Positions 49,943 through 58,960 of a stretch of 64,000 nt of DNA are shown piece after piece. Both the position numbers and the translations under genes were made by a program. Numbering within the stretch: the first letter of the stretch is position 1; every line of letters begins with the position of its first letter. Source of the stretch: Clostridia bacterium (GTDB lineage: Bacteria; Bacillota; Clostridia; Peptostreptococcales; Anaerovoracaceae); NCBI GenBank assembly GCA_902363595.1, contig CABJAP010000002.1, forward strand, positions 354,912-418,911, given 5' to 3'. Under the pieces are notes generated by a model. The model saw only the letters and a list, made by a program, of their open reading frames with translations. It did no database searches and had not been told where the DNA came from.

Positions 49943-50241
49943 ATGCGGGGTTCCACCTATGCATCCAACGAGTATATCGAGAAAATGAACGAATATGGGC
50001 TGGTCGGAAGCATGAGCCGGACCGGGAATTGTTGGAACAATGCACCGATTGAGAGCTTTTGGGGGAGAATGAAAGTGAATGATCGAAGGCTTATACAAAA
50101 CGCGGCAGGAGGCCACCCAGGACTTATATGAGTACATCTGGGGATACTACAATACAAGGAGGCCACATTCAACAAATGGCTACAAGACGCCAGCAGAAGT
50201 ATACAAAAAATCGCCGGCGAAAGAGCCACCTGCTGCATAAT
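49943..50241 (+). pseudogene. IS3-family (IS150-like) transposase remnant
   Basis: The first frame (49943-50131) encodes the C-terminal integrase core: STYASNEYIEKMNEYGLV, SMSRTGNCWNNAPIESFWG, with the catalytic Glu in PIESFWG. A shift near 50080 leads to the next frame, DLYEYIWGYYNTRRPHST and NGYKTPAEVYKK, ending at 50241. The upstream two thirds of the transposase and both IS ends are missing. It is a dead fragment. Confidence 0.88.
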
Positions 50242-50901
50242 GGCTGCTATGGTTAGCAGTCCATAAGGAAATCTGATGAGATTTACATACGTTCGCGTCC
50301 GTTAATCGGGGGCCACGCCATCAAATGGCTGATACTTTTGGAGCGGACCATTGGAAATAGCATCAGAATTGAAAGGCATCGAGCTAAATCCTGATATTTT
50401 ATCCTTTGCGTATCCCTGGTCAGGCACATCACAGGCCGAAAACTGTCTGAAATGAACTCGATCTTTTAAGATTCTGATAGCGAAGGTATTTTTTCCCAGT
50501 TTGTGACTCTCGGCCTTGGGACATTGCTTTGATATTTGCCCATATCGAATAAGAATTGACAAAAAACTGAAAATCGAGCCATCAGGAACAGAAAGTGGCC
50601 GCATCGGGTAAAAATAGCGAATCTTGCTGCGGTGTAATTTGCAAAGTATATGATTGACTCCATTGAGTACGGCTTTGCCCAGATATGCAAATACTTGGTG
50701 CAGGAATTTTCTATCTTACTGATCCTTGCAGCGTATTTAATTGACCAGAGATGGATAGCAGCGTAAATAGCGTGAGTAAAGGCGCTTATTACGCCTGTTG
50801 GCCGCAAGGTTATTGATTACACCTTGTGCTAAAAGTTCAAGGAAAATCTGTAATTTATACAGTCTTTATGGTACAATCAATGAGGTGAAGGGAGAAGAAA
50901 C
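50242..50901. other. Gene-poor interval, possibly decayed
   Basis: About 660 bases without a convincing gene. Minus-strand frames of ~100 codons overlap each other, lack ribosome-binding sites and match nothing I know. A promoter-like TATGGTACAAT lies near 50868-50878 ahead of the HAD gene. Confidence 0.5.
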
Positions 50902-51558
50902 ATGCTTGATGCAGTCATTTTTGATATGGATGGAACTTTGTTGGATACATTGGAAGATTTAACGGATGCTGCCAATGCCGGCCTGGAGGCTGGCGGCTAT
51001 CCAAATAGAACACTGGAAGAAATTCGCCAGTTTGTAGGTAATGGAGTCAGAACACTGATGAGCCGCGCGGTACCACAAGGCACTTCAGAGCAGAAAATGG
51101 AAGAATGTTTAACGGCTTTTAAGGATTTTTACGCACAGCACTGGCAGGATAAAACAACGCCGTATGAGGGAATTCCGCAGCTTCTTGCCGCGCTGCGTAA
51201 AAAGGGCATTAAAACCGCGGTTATTTCAAATAAATACGAGCAGGCTGTCCTTGAGCTTTGCAGGGATTATTTCCCGGGAAGTTTTGACGCTGCCAGGGGG
51301 CAGCGTGAGGATGTGCCTCTAAAACCGGCACCGGACAGCGTATTTTCCATTTTGGAGGAATTAGGCATGAGCAAAGAGCGGGCGATTTATGTGGGTGATT
51401 CTGAGGTGGATATGGACACGGCGCGCAATGCCGGTTTAAGATCAGCTGGCGTAACCTGGGGGTTCCGCGGACGAGAGCTGCTGAAAGCTAAGGGCGCCGA
51501 TTTTATCATCGATGAGCCCGGGCAGCTGCTGACGCTGATCGATGAGGGATTAATCTAA
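50902..51558 (+). CDS. HAD-superfamily phosphatase, phosphoglycolate phosphatase-like
   Basis: A 218-residue HAD hydrolase. Motif I DMDGTLLDT contains the nucleophile and acid Asp; AVISNKYE is motif II, KPAPDSV motif III, and YVGDSEVDMDTARNAG motif IV. A helical cap follows motif I, as in Gph/PgmB-type enzymes. The substrate may be phosphoglycolate or another small sugar phosphate. It precedes rlmD by 29 bases. Confidence 0.92.
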   Translation: MLDAVIFDMDGTLLDTLEDLTDAANAGLEAGGYPNRTLEEIRQFVGNGVRTLMSRAVPQGTSEQKMEECLTAFKDFYAQHWQDKTTPYEGIPQLLAALRKKGIKTAVISNKYEQAVLELCRDYFPGSFDAARGQREDVPLKPAPDSVFSILEELGMSKERAIYVGDSEVDMDTARNAGLRSAGVTWGFRGRELLKAKGADFIIDEPGQLLTLIDEGLI

Positions 51559-51587
51559 GTATTGGGCAGGATTGGAAGGAGACGTTT

Positions 51588-53333
51588 ATGTTTGAAAAAG
51601 GGCAGAAATGCCAGATTCGAATTGAAGATATGAGTCATGAAGGCCAGGGCATCGGCAGAGCGGATGGTCTGGCTGTTTTTGTACCAGGGGCTGTGATCGG
51701 CGATCTGGTGACTGTGGAGCTGACCAAGGTGAAAAAGCGTTTTGCTTTTTCCCGGCTGCTATCTGTGGACGAGGCTTCCTCATATCGAATTGAACCACTG
51801 TGCGCAGCAGTCGGCTGCGGCGGCTGTGGTCTGGGAAATTTGGATTACCAGAGACAGCTGGAACTGAAGGAAAAGCAAGTTCGGGACAAGCTTACTCGCC
51901 TCGGCGGCCTGGAAGATCCCGTCGTCAGGCCCATTGTTGGCATGGAGGAACCGTTTCGATACCGGAATAAAGCGCAATTTCCTATCAGTACCGGCGGGAT
52001 TATTACCCGCAAGGGCGGCATCGTAGAAAACTTGGGAGAGCCGGCAGTGGGTTTTTATAAGGTCAAGAGCCACGAAGTTGTCAACTGTATCGACTGCATG
52101 CTCCAATCCGAAGCGGCGATGGCTGCGGCGGATGCGCTGCGGCGTTTTATGGCGGAGGATAATATCACGGCCTGGGACGAACGCTGGGAAAAGGGCCTGC
52201 TGCGCCACCTAATCGTGAAAACTGCCTTTGGAACCGGAGAAGTTATGGTAATCCTGGTAATCAACGGCAAGGGAATTCCCAACGGGCAGAAGCTGGTGGA
52301 AATGCTGGACGAGGCCATCTACGAGGCCGGCTTTTCTTTGGAGAGCGTGGTGCTGAATATTAAAAAAGATAAAACCTCCCGGATTATGGGGGAAGAATGC
52401 ATCACTTTGGCTGGAAAACCGACGATTTTGGAACAAGTAGGAAAGATGTCTTTCGAGATTTCGCCCCAGTCTTTTTATCAGGTGAATCCTGTGCAAATGA
52501 AAGTGCTGTATGATCAAGCCCTGGAATATGCTGGTTTGACAGGAACGGAAAATGTGCTGGATTTATATTGCGGCGTGGGGACCATCGGCCTGTACTGCGC
52601 GGAGCGGGCGGGAACTGTGGTTGGCATTGAATCTGTGAAAAATGCCGTTTTAGACGCCAACCGAAACGCAGTGATCAATGGAATCGTCAATGCCAGGTTT
52701 GTGTGCGGCAGGGCGGAGGAAGAACTGCCCAGGCTGCTGGCGGAAGGCGACAGTGACGATGTGATTGCAGACTGTGTGCAGAATGCGGATGTGGCGATTT
52801 TGGACCCGCCGCGGGCCGGGTGCGATCCGCGGCTTCTGGAAGCGGTTGCTGATGTTGGGGTGAAGCGGATCGTTTATGTTTCCTGCGACCCGGCGACGTT
52901 GGCCCGGGATGTGAAGGTGCTGGCGGGGCTGGGGTATGAGTTTGTGGAGGCTGCGCCGGTGGATATGTTTCCGTGGACGGTGAGTGTGGAGACGTGCGTA
53001 CTTCTTTCCCACAAAAAGCCAGACAGTCATATCAATGTAAAAGTCGAATTTGGCGAGGGTAAAGACAAAGTACCGCTTGACGAGATTGCTAAAAGAGCAG
53101 AGGGTTATAAACCGAAAGAGCGAGTGACCTATAAGATGATACAGGAGTACATAGAAGAAAAATATGGTTTTAAGGTACATACTGCCTACATCGCAGAGGT
53201 AAAGAGAGGTTTTGGTTTACCGATGTACGATGCGCCTAATGCGGTGGAAGAATTGAAACAGCCGAGGAAGCATCCGACAGCGGAGAAAGTGGAAGCAATC
53301 AAAGATGCTTTGAAATATTTTGGGGTTATTTAA
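51588..53333 (+). CDS. rlmD: 23S rRNA (uracil-C5)-methyltransferase RlmD with C-terminal extension
   Basis: A 581-residue SAM enzyme. TRAM domain (residues ~5-60), a cysteine cluster (CAAVGCGGCG) for the [4Fe-4S] site, SAM motif DLYCGVGTIGLYC, and catalytic Cys in YVSCDPATLARD. The family normally ends near residue 465. Here an extra ~110-residue tail follows (VKVEFGEGKDKVPLDE, YKMIQEYIEEKYGFKVHTA, PRKHPTAEKVEAIKDAL), which looks like a separate small domain. Part of this tail is repeated at 58.5 kb, beyond the CBASS operon. Confidence 0.93.
   Translation: MFEKGQKCQIRIEDMSHEGQGIGRADGLAVFVPGAVIGDLVTVELTKVKKRFAFSRLLSVDEASSYRIEPLCAAVGCGGCGLGNLDYQRQLELKEKQVRDKLTRLGGLEDPVVRPIVGMEEPFRYRNKAQFPISTGGIITRKGGIVENLGEPAVGFYKVKSHEVVNCIDCMLQSEAAMAAADALRRFMAEDNITAWDERWEKGLLRHLIVKTAFGTGEVMVILVINGKGIPNGQKLVEMLDEAIYEAGFSLESVVLNIKKDKTSRIMGEECITLAGKPTILEQVGKMSFEISPQSFYQVNPVQMKVLYDQALEYAGLTGTENVLDLYCGVGTIGLYCAERAGTVVGIESVKNAVLDANRNAVINGIVNARFVCGRAEEELPRLLAEGDSDDVIADCVQNADVAILDPPRAGCDPRLLEAVADVGVKRIVYVSCDPATLARDVKVLAGLGYEFVEAAPVDMFPWTVSVETCVLLSHKKPDSHINVKVEFGEGKDKVPLDEIAKRAEGYKPKERVTYKMIQEYIEEKYGFKVHTAYIAEVKRGFGLPMYDAPNAVEELKQPRKHPTAEKVEAIKDALKYFGVI
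52980..53095 (+). repeat. rlmD-tail direct repeat, left copy (inside rlmD)
   Basis: This part of rlmD, from the codons before LLSHKKPDSH to PLDEIAKRAE, is similar to 58520-58630. The longest identical run includes TCAATGTAAAAGTCGA and TTTGGCGAGGG. The two copies bracket the CBASS operon in direct orientation. Confidence 0.75.
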
Positions 53334-53401
53334 TAGGTAGCCTGTTTATAGAATATCACATGGATTAGTAAAGCAAATAAATGATGGAAAGGGTGAGGAT
53401 T

Positions 53402-54793
53402 ATGGGTGGAAAAGAAGCATCACGGGGATTTTTATACCAGGGGTTTGCTTCAGTATTAGAGGCCTTAACTGATAAAGGTAACTGGGATAAGATATATGTC
53501 GAATTTCCAACATCAAATGATAAGGTTGATATAGCATTAGAGCAGCAAAATCAAATTGTTAAATGCATACAAGTAAAATCAACGATAAATACTTTTACCA
53601 AATCAGACATCAAAACTTGGCTAGATGACCTTATAAAGGATATAGAAAGTCCTGAATATGAATTATTTTTAATCGGGCAATGTGATAAGTTCGCCAACAC
53701 ATTTATAAAGTCAATCGAAAAGTATTATGGGAAAGTGCTTGATAAAGAAGCAAAATCGTCGCTAAATGGGTTTGATACAGATTTGTTTGATAATAAAAGA
53801 ATACGGTTTTTTATTTTGCCGTTTGAAATAGAAGTTTTAGAAAAAATTGTAAGAGATTCGTTGCATCAGTATATTTCAGATAGCAATCAAATGATGGCGT
53901 TTGACCAAATTAGGTTTATTGCTTCAGCGACTGTAAATGACCAGATGATTTCTTCAACACATGGTAAAGGTATTGAGAGAAAAGAGTTTGATGAAGAAAT
54001 GGAAAAACGCATTCTTCTTGTTGCCGATAAGTATTCTCCTAAAAGAATATCTATTGGTGTGAAAAGCTTTACCCGTGGAGCAGAAAACTTGGAAGAAGAC
54101 ACAGAGAGTTGTTTATCATTCATTAATAAGTTTGATGGTCGCAATATAAAGGGTGAATACGATTGGAACAAGGATATTTATAGAAATTTGGAAGAATTTT
54201 TGCTCACAAATACAAGCAACAAGCATGCCTATCAAATATTTTTAGATACACATGCGTCTATAGCCTTTGCAGTAGGAAGAATTCTTGATAGTAAATCAGG
54301 TATCAACGTATTTCCGATACAAAAATCGTCGACCAATGGCACTGTATTATGGGATGTGAAACTGTCATCTAAAAGGAACTATACTAATTGGGATATTTCA
54401 CACGAAAAGTTTAATGAGAATCAATATGATTCTGCATTAGTATTAAATGTCACTCGCAACATTTACGATGACGTGGTAAAATTCATAAAAGAAAACAATC
54501 TATCAATTGGACGTATCATTAATTGTACGCCAAGCGATGTTGGTGCTACAAATTTTTCGATAGAAGATGGAACACATGCAACTGCTTTAGCTAATTCAGT
54601 TTATAACGCTATTGGCAGAAGAAGCACTGTGGAACGGCGTGCAACACTACATATTTTTGCTGCTGCTCCAAATGCATTTATGTTTTTCTTAGGTCAAAAT
54701 TCAGTTGGATTTGGCAAATGTATTCTATATGAATATGATTTTGAGCAAAGGAATTCTTGTACATATTCACAATCAATAAGTTTTACTAATTAA
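53402..54793 (+). CDS. cap4: CBASS effector Cap4: DUF4297-type nuclease fused to SAVED domain
   Basis: About 463 residues. The N-terminal GGKEASRGFLYQGF and the residues Glu34, Asp43 and QVKS (Gln57, Lys59) fit the PD-(D/E)xK nuclease of DUF4297 proteins. The C-terminal region with RRATLHIFAAAPNAFMFFLG and GFGKCILYEYDFE matches SAVED, a CARF-related sensor of cyclic oligonucleotides. Known Cap4 proteins degrade DNA without sequence preference when they bind the signal made by the partner CD-NTase. ATG 53402 has AAGGGTGAGG upstream; ATG 53381 is an in-frame alternative. The gene is AT-rich and begins about 70 bases after rlmD, first of four. Confidence 0.85.
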   Translation: MGGKEASRGFLYQGFASVLEALTDKGNWDKIYVEFPTSNDKVDIALEQQNQIVKCIQVKSTINTFTKSDIKTWLDDLIKDIESPEYELFLIGQCDKFANTFIKSIEKYYGKVLDKEAKSSLNGFDTDLFDNKRIRFFILPFEIEVLEKIVRDSLHQYISDSNQMMAFDQIRFIASATVNDQMISSTHGKGIERKEFDEEMEKRILLVADKYSPKRISIGVKSFTRGAENLEEDTESCLSFINKFDGRNIKGEYDWNKDIYRNLEEFLLTNTSNKHAYQIFLDTHASIAFAVGRILDSKSGINVFPIQKSSTNGTVLWDVKLSSKRNYTNWDISHEKFNENQYDSALVLNVTRNIYDDVVKFIKENNLSIGRIINCTPSDVGATNFSIEDGTHATALANSVYNAIGRRSTVERRATLHIFAAAPNAFMFFLGQNSVGFGKCILYEYDFEQRNSCTYSQSISFTN

Positions 54794-54806
54794 AGGAGGA
54801 TTATTT

Positions 54807-55916
54807 ATGTCTACTGTACCGTCATATTTTAAAGACTTTCTATCTAATATTCGTTTGTCTGACAATCAAGTGAAGGATTTGAAAACAGGACATACGACAT
54901 TAAGAAGGAGATTAGAGGAAGATGAAACATTATCAAAGATTATTATTAGTACTTTCTTACAGGGAAGTTACCGACGTTCCACAGCAGTAAAACCCAAAAA
55001 CGGCAATAAATCAGATGTCGATGTAATTGTTGTAACGAAATTAGACTCTGAAGAGTATACACCAGAGGAGGCTTTGGATTTATTTGTTCCATTTTTAGAA
55101 AAACATTATAAAGACAAATATAGAATTCAAGGCAGGTCAATTGGTATAAGTTTAAGTTATGTTGATTTGGATATCGTACCTACCTCTGCACCTAGTGAAA
55201 GCGAAACAGGAGTACTTCAAGATGAGGCGATTATTTCGGAATATACAATTGAAGATTTCCAACAAAAGTTACTTACAAAATCGTTCAATAATGACTTACT
55301 TGAAAGTGCATATAACATATTTTATAAATCAGATAACGAACCTCAATGGAAATCCGAATCGTTGTTAATTCCTGACAGTGAAGCGGAAAAATGGGATAAA
55401 ACACATCCACTTGAACAAATTCGATGGACGGTTGAAAAAAACAAGAATTGCAATACCCACTATATAAATGTTGTTAAGGCATTGAAGTGGTGGCGTAAAA
55501 CACAATATCCAGATATGAAACATCCCAAGAGTTATCCGTTGGAACATTTTATTGGTGATTGTTGTCCAGATGATATTAAAAGTGTTGCCGAAGGTGTTGT
55601 GTTAACTCTTGAAAATATCGTTTCCCAATACACTAATAAACCTTTTTTAGCTGATAGAGGAGTTTCTGAACACGATGTTTTTGCACGAATTACAGATGAA
55701 GAATATTCTGATTTCTACGATACGGTTTGTGATGCTGCTAAAATAGCTCGTGAAGCTTTTGATTGTGAAGAATTATATGATAGTGTTTGCAAATGGAGAG
55801 AGCTATTTGGTAATGAATTCCCACCAGCTCCAAAGCCATCAAAATCTAATTCTTCAACGGGATTTACAACCCGTACTGAAAAATCAGCAGCCATTCCAGA
55901 AGGAAGATTTGCATAG
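54807..55916 (+). CDS. CD-NTase (cGAS/DncV-like nucleotidyltransferase)
   Basis: A 369-residue nucleotidyltransferase. The active site is intact: GSYRRST (Gly53-Ser54) followed by SDVDVIVV (Asp70, Asp72) and the third carboxylate in YVDLDIVP (about Asp120/122). The helical C-terminal half is of the CD-NTase type. It should make a cyclic di- or trinucleotide on phage infection. The extreme C-terminus, EGRFA, is the part that Cap2 would conjugate to a target. The clade (for example CdnD, a common Cap4 partner) is not settled by eye. AAAGGAGG is 7 bases upstream. Confidence 0.88.
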   Translation: MSTVPSYFKDFLSNIRLSDNQVKDLKTGHTTLRRRLEEDETLSKIIISTFLQGSYRRSTAVKPKNGNKSDVDVIVVTKLDSEEYTPEEALDLFVPFLEKHYKDKYRIQGRSIGISLSYVDLDIVPTSAPSESETGVLQDEAIISEYTIEDFQQKLLTKSFNNDLLESAYNIFYKSDNEPQWKSESLLIPDSEAEKWDKTHPLEQIRWTVEKNKNCNTHYINVVKALKWWRKTQYPDMKHPKSYPLEHFIGDCCPDDIKSVAEGVVLTLENIVSQYTNKPFLADRGVSEHDVFARITDEEYSDFYDTVCDAAKIAREAFDCEELYDSVCKWRELFGNEFPPAPKPSKSNSSTGFTTRTEKSAAIPEGRFA

Positions 55917-57737
55917 ATGGAGTCAAAACAAATCCTTGATAAATTAAATCAGGCTCGAAGGGCTTTAGATTCATTATCGCAAGTTGAGATAATGGATGAG
56001 TGGCAATTTGATAATGAATTAAATGTTTGGTATTTACACTTAAGTATCGTGATTGAATGTGAAACACCATATTTCCCTCAGAAATCTCAATGGTTTTTCG
56101 TTGTTGGATCCGAATACCCAAAGGGAAAAATTAAAGTATATCCAGACGTCGAAAACAGTATAACGGTTACATTGTATCATCAAGCCAACAACTCCAAAAT
56201 TGAAAGAAACGGATTGTGGAGAAAAGGAGCATTATGCCTTGAGGTGAATACAATACCTAATTATCAATCGGAACCATATAGTGTAGATGAACGCTTGTTG
56301 TATCATGCAAAACGAGCAATTTGTTGGCTCGAGCTAGCGGCAAAAGGAAAATTAGTTACAGAAAGCGAGCCGTTTGAGCTGCCCGAATTTTCTATGAGCA
56401 ATATTTTAGAAATGCAGTTTGCTTTCTCGGAAGATGTGGTTACCTTCATGCAATGGGAGAGTGTCGAATGTCGGTATGGAATAGCAGAATTAGATGTGTA
56501 TAAAAGTAAACCATTTGTATACTATGTTAAGGTGTTTAAATCGCTAAATAGCAACATTCAGCATTATACAGAATGGGGAAAATATCTTTCAAAAACAACT
56601 ATATCACCTCCAATTATTGCCCCGTGGATACTTATGAATCAGATCCCAGTTGTTAATGAGTGGCAAGCACCAGAAACATTTGGCGAATTGTTAGTTGCCT
56701 GTGAAAAACAACATATTAATATATATAGTATCCTTCAAAATATTGTCTCAAAAATTCGGGACGGAAAACGGCATTTGCTTTTAATTGGTTTCCCTGTTCC
56801 CCGAATTTTTGGTGGAGATCCCGAGATAATTTCTTGGAAAGCTCTGTATTTACCGACTGTATCATATGGCAAAAGGACAGCAAAAGGATTCAGAAATAAC
56901 CAACAGGGATGGTGGATGCGTGATAAATGTGAGGTATTCACTAAAAATGCAAAATTGGATTGGATTGTTTCAGAAAATTGGAACCAACACGAAATATCTC
57001 AACGAGGTAAAATGAGCGACCTGTTACTAAAAAAAAGAATATTGCTCATTGGAGCAGGTTGCATTGGAGCATCAATCGCAGAAATATTTGTAAGAGCAGG
57101 AGTATATAATATTACTATTGCAGATTCAGATATATTTGAAGTCGGGAACTTATCCCGCCATATCTTAAATCTAAATAATATTGGTGAATTTAAAGAATTA
57201 TCGGTATGTAATTATCTTAACTCCCTAAATCCACACGCAAATGTTAAAGTTATAAAGAATACTCTTTCAAATGATGACTCTTTTAAAACAAATATTGATT
57301 TGGATAGATATGATGTTATTGTTGATTGTACTGGGGAAAATAATGTACTTGATATTCTTCAAAGTACTAATTTTAAGAGAACCCATATTATAGCTTCAGT
57401 CTCTGTTGGATTGGGTGCAAAACGATTATATGTTACACTGATGAATGGTAACACTTTTAATTTTAATGCTTTTTATGATTTGATTTCCCCGTACCTACAG
57501 GCAGAAAAAGTCTTATATGATGATTACGACTTGCCAAGGAATGGAATTGGTTGCTGGCATCCGACTTTTCCTGGAAGAAGTGATGATATTTGGATTGCTG
57601 CTGCAACTTCCGTGAAGGTAATTGAAAATTACATTATATTAAAATCTCAAAAGACGCTTTCACTCATTTACGAGCAAAAAGAGAGCGATGGGATATTTGA
57701 AAGCTATGAGGTGGTGGAGAAAAGAGAGGATGGATAA
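55917..57737 (+). CDS. cap2: Cap2: ubiquitin E2-E1-like fusion of type II CBASS
   Basis: A 606-residue protein. The N-terminal E2-like domain has the catalytic Cys in GALCLEV (about Cys107). The C-terminal E1/ThiF domain starts at about residue 375 with LLIGAGCIGASIAEIF (nucleotide binding) and GNLSRHIL; GIGCWHP (about Cys546) is the likely E1 Cys. Cap2 adenylates the CD-NTase C-terminus and attaches it to cellular molecules, priming signal production. The ATG follows the CD-NTase stop directly, so translation is coupled. Confidence 0.9.
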   Translation: MESKQILDKLNQARRALDSLSQVEIMDEWQFDNELNVWYLHLSIVIECETPYFPQKSQWFFVVGSEYPKGKIKVYPDVENSITVTLYHQANNSKIERNGLWRKGALCLEVNTIPNYQSEPYSVDERLLYHAKRAICWLELAAKGKLVTESEPFELPEFSMSNILEMQFAFSEDVVTFMQWESVECRYGIAELDVYKSKPFVYYVKVFKSLNSNIQHYTEWGKYLSKTTISPPIIAPWILMNQIPVVNEWQAPETFGELLVACEKQHINIYSILQNIVSKIRDGKRHLLLIGFPVPRIFGGDPEIISWKALYLPTVSYGKRTAKGFRNNQQGWWMRDKCEVFTKNAKLDWIVSENWNQHEISQRGKMSDLLLKKRILLIGAGCIGASIAEIFVRAGVYNITIADSDIFEVGNLSRHILNLNNIGEFKELSVCNYLNSLNPHANVKVIKNTLSNDDSFKTNIDLDRYDVIVDCTGENNVLDILQSTNFKRTHIIASVSVGLGAKRLYVTLMNGNTFNFNAFYDLISPYLQAEKVLYDDYDLPRNGIGCWHPTFPGRSDDIWIAAATSVKVIENYIILKSQKTLSLIYEQKESDGIFESYEVVEKREDG

Positions 57738-58206
57738 TTTGCTTTTTCAAGATAAGAATCAATCATATAGTGTAAAGTTCGACACAAAGGCTTATGAACA
57801 AATGCTTTATTATTGTGCTATTTCTAATCCTTATGAAACAGGGGGCGTTTTAATTGGAAATTATTCTTCCAACCAAGCAATAGCTAATATTTTGCAAATA
57901 ACACCACCACCCAAAAATTCTAGACATTCAAAGTGTACTTTTCATAGGGGTATAGATGGATTGAAAAGAATTTTAGACTTGGCATGGAACCAAGGTCAGT
58001 ATTATTTAGGAGAGTGGCACTATCATCCAAATGCATCGTCGGCACCAAGTAATATTGATAAAAATCAAATGATAGTTTTATCTCAAGACCAAAAACTAAA
58101 ATGTCCAGAACCTATATTAATTATTGTTGGAGGTTATCAAGACAGTTGGAATATAAATGCTCGGTTATTTGTTAATAAGCAAGAAATTATTCTCAATAAG
58201 CGGTAG
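57730..58206 (+). CDS. cap3: Cap3: JAB/JAMM isopeptidase of type II CBASS
   Basis: A 158-residue JAMM metalloprotease with Glu36 in NPYETGGVLIG and the zinc motif HYHPNASSAPSNID (His97, His99, Ser107, Asp110). Cap3 removes the CD-NTase conjugate made by Cap2 and so restrains the system. ATG 57730 overlaps the cap2 stop by 8 bases, with AAAGAGAGG upstream. It is the last intact gene of the operon. Confidence 0.92.
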   Translation: MDNLLFQDKNQSYSVKFDTKAYEQMLYYCAISNPYETGGVLIGNYSSNQAIANILQITPPPKNSRHSKCTFHRGIDGLKRILDLAWNQGQYYLGEWHYHPNASSAPSNIDKNQMIVLSQDQKLKCPEPILIIVGGYQDSWNINARLFVNKQEIILNKR

Positions 58207-58519
58207 CACTAGCCATTTGATAAGACGCAGATTTTTTGTGTCAAAGTATAAGCTGTACTTATCGAGTGGGGAAGAATTATTACGAGGATTGAAACAGGAG
58301 TATCAATCGTTAGAAGCGGAAAAGATGGAAGAAGATAATGATACTGAAGTAATGGAAAAAAGTAATTGTGCCACAGGCTGTTGCACAATTAGTATGGTGC
58401 AAAATTAATACCATCCATGATTTTGTGGGAAAAGGCTGCACGAACGGTATTAGTACTGTAAAAATATTGTCCAGATATCCGTAGTTTTGTGGGGATATAA
58501 TTTGAATTTGTACGCACGT
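58207..58519 (+). other. Decayed interval after cap3
   Basis: A frame running to 58408 contains YKLYLSSGEELLRGLKQEY and a glutamate-rich stretch, but it starts inside cap3 and has no ribosome-binding site. It is probably a gene fragment of unknown origin. The rest shows no gene. Confidence 0.4.
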
Positions 58520-58630
58520 CGAGACTGTGTGTTTGCTTTCCCAGAAAAACCTGACAATGTAATCAATGTAAAAGTCGAGTTTGGCGAGGGAGAAGGCAAA
58601 GTGCCTTTGGATGCGATGGCAGAGCAGATA
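58520..58630 (+). repeat. rlmD-tail direct repeat, right copy (gene fragment)
   Basis: The encoded fragment, NVINVKVEFGEGEGKVPLDA then MAEQ, is a second version of the RlmD tail (rlmD has INVKVEFGEGKDKVPLDE). The similarity ends abruptly at about 58628, where KilA-N sequence begins. There is no start codon or enzyme domain. Confidence 0.75.
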
Positions 58631-58960
58631 GTTCATTGTTTTGTAATGACACCAACAAAATGGATTGCGTAGATGAATGCGATCGGTATTGTTTCAAAAG
58701 CAGGACGCTATGATAGAACATATGCTCATAGCGATATTGCTATATCCTTTGCAACTTGGATTTCTCCTGAGTTCCAGTTATGTATCATGACGGATTGCAG
58801 AAGATTAAAGACAGATGAGAATAGTCGGCTATCTTTGAATTGGAATTTAAACCAAGGGAAAAGTCAAAAGAACGAATGGAATTGCTTCGGCAGTTGGCAG
58901 TCCAGCAGCTACAGATATTGGAAATGGTAGCTTATATAATTCGCGGGAAAATGAGATATT
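58631..58960 (+). pseudogene. KilA-N domain protein remnant
   Basis: The frame at 58673 encodes MNAIGIVSKAGRYDRTYAH and SDIAISFATWISPEF, a clear KilA-N DNA-binding domain as in phage antirepressors, preceded by an in-frame TAG. A shift near 58840 moves the reading to KPREKSKERMELLRQLAVQQ. Start, stop and frame are all damaged. It joins directly to the rlmD-tail fragment. Confidence 0.75.

Noticed and set aside
50302..50807. Overlapping minus-strand ORFs of ~100 codons before the HAD gene
   Set aside because: No ribosome-binding site, mutual overlap in different frames and no motif; possibly a decayed transposon but not supportable.
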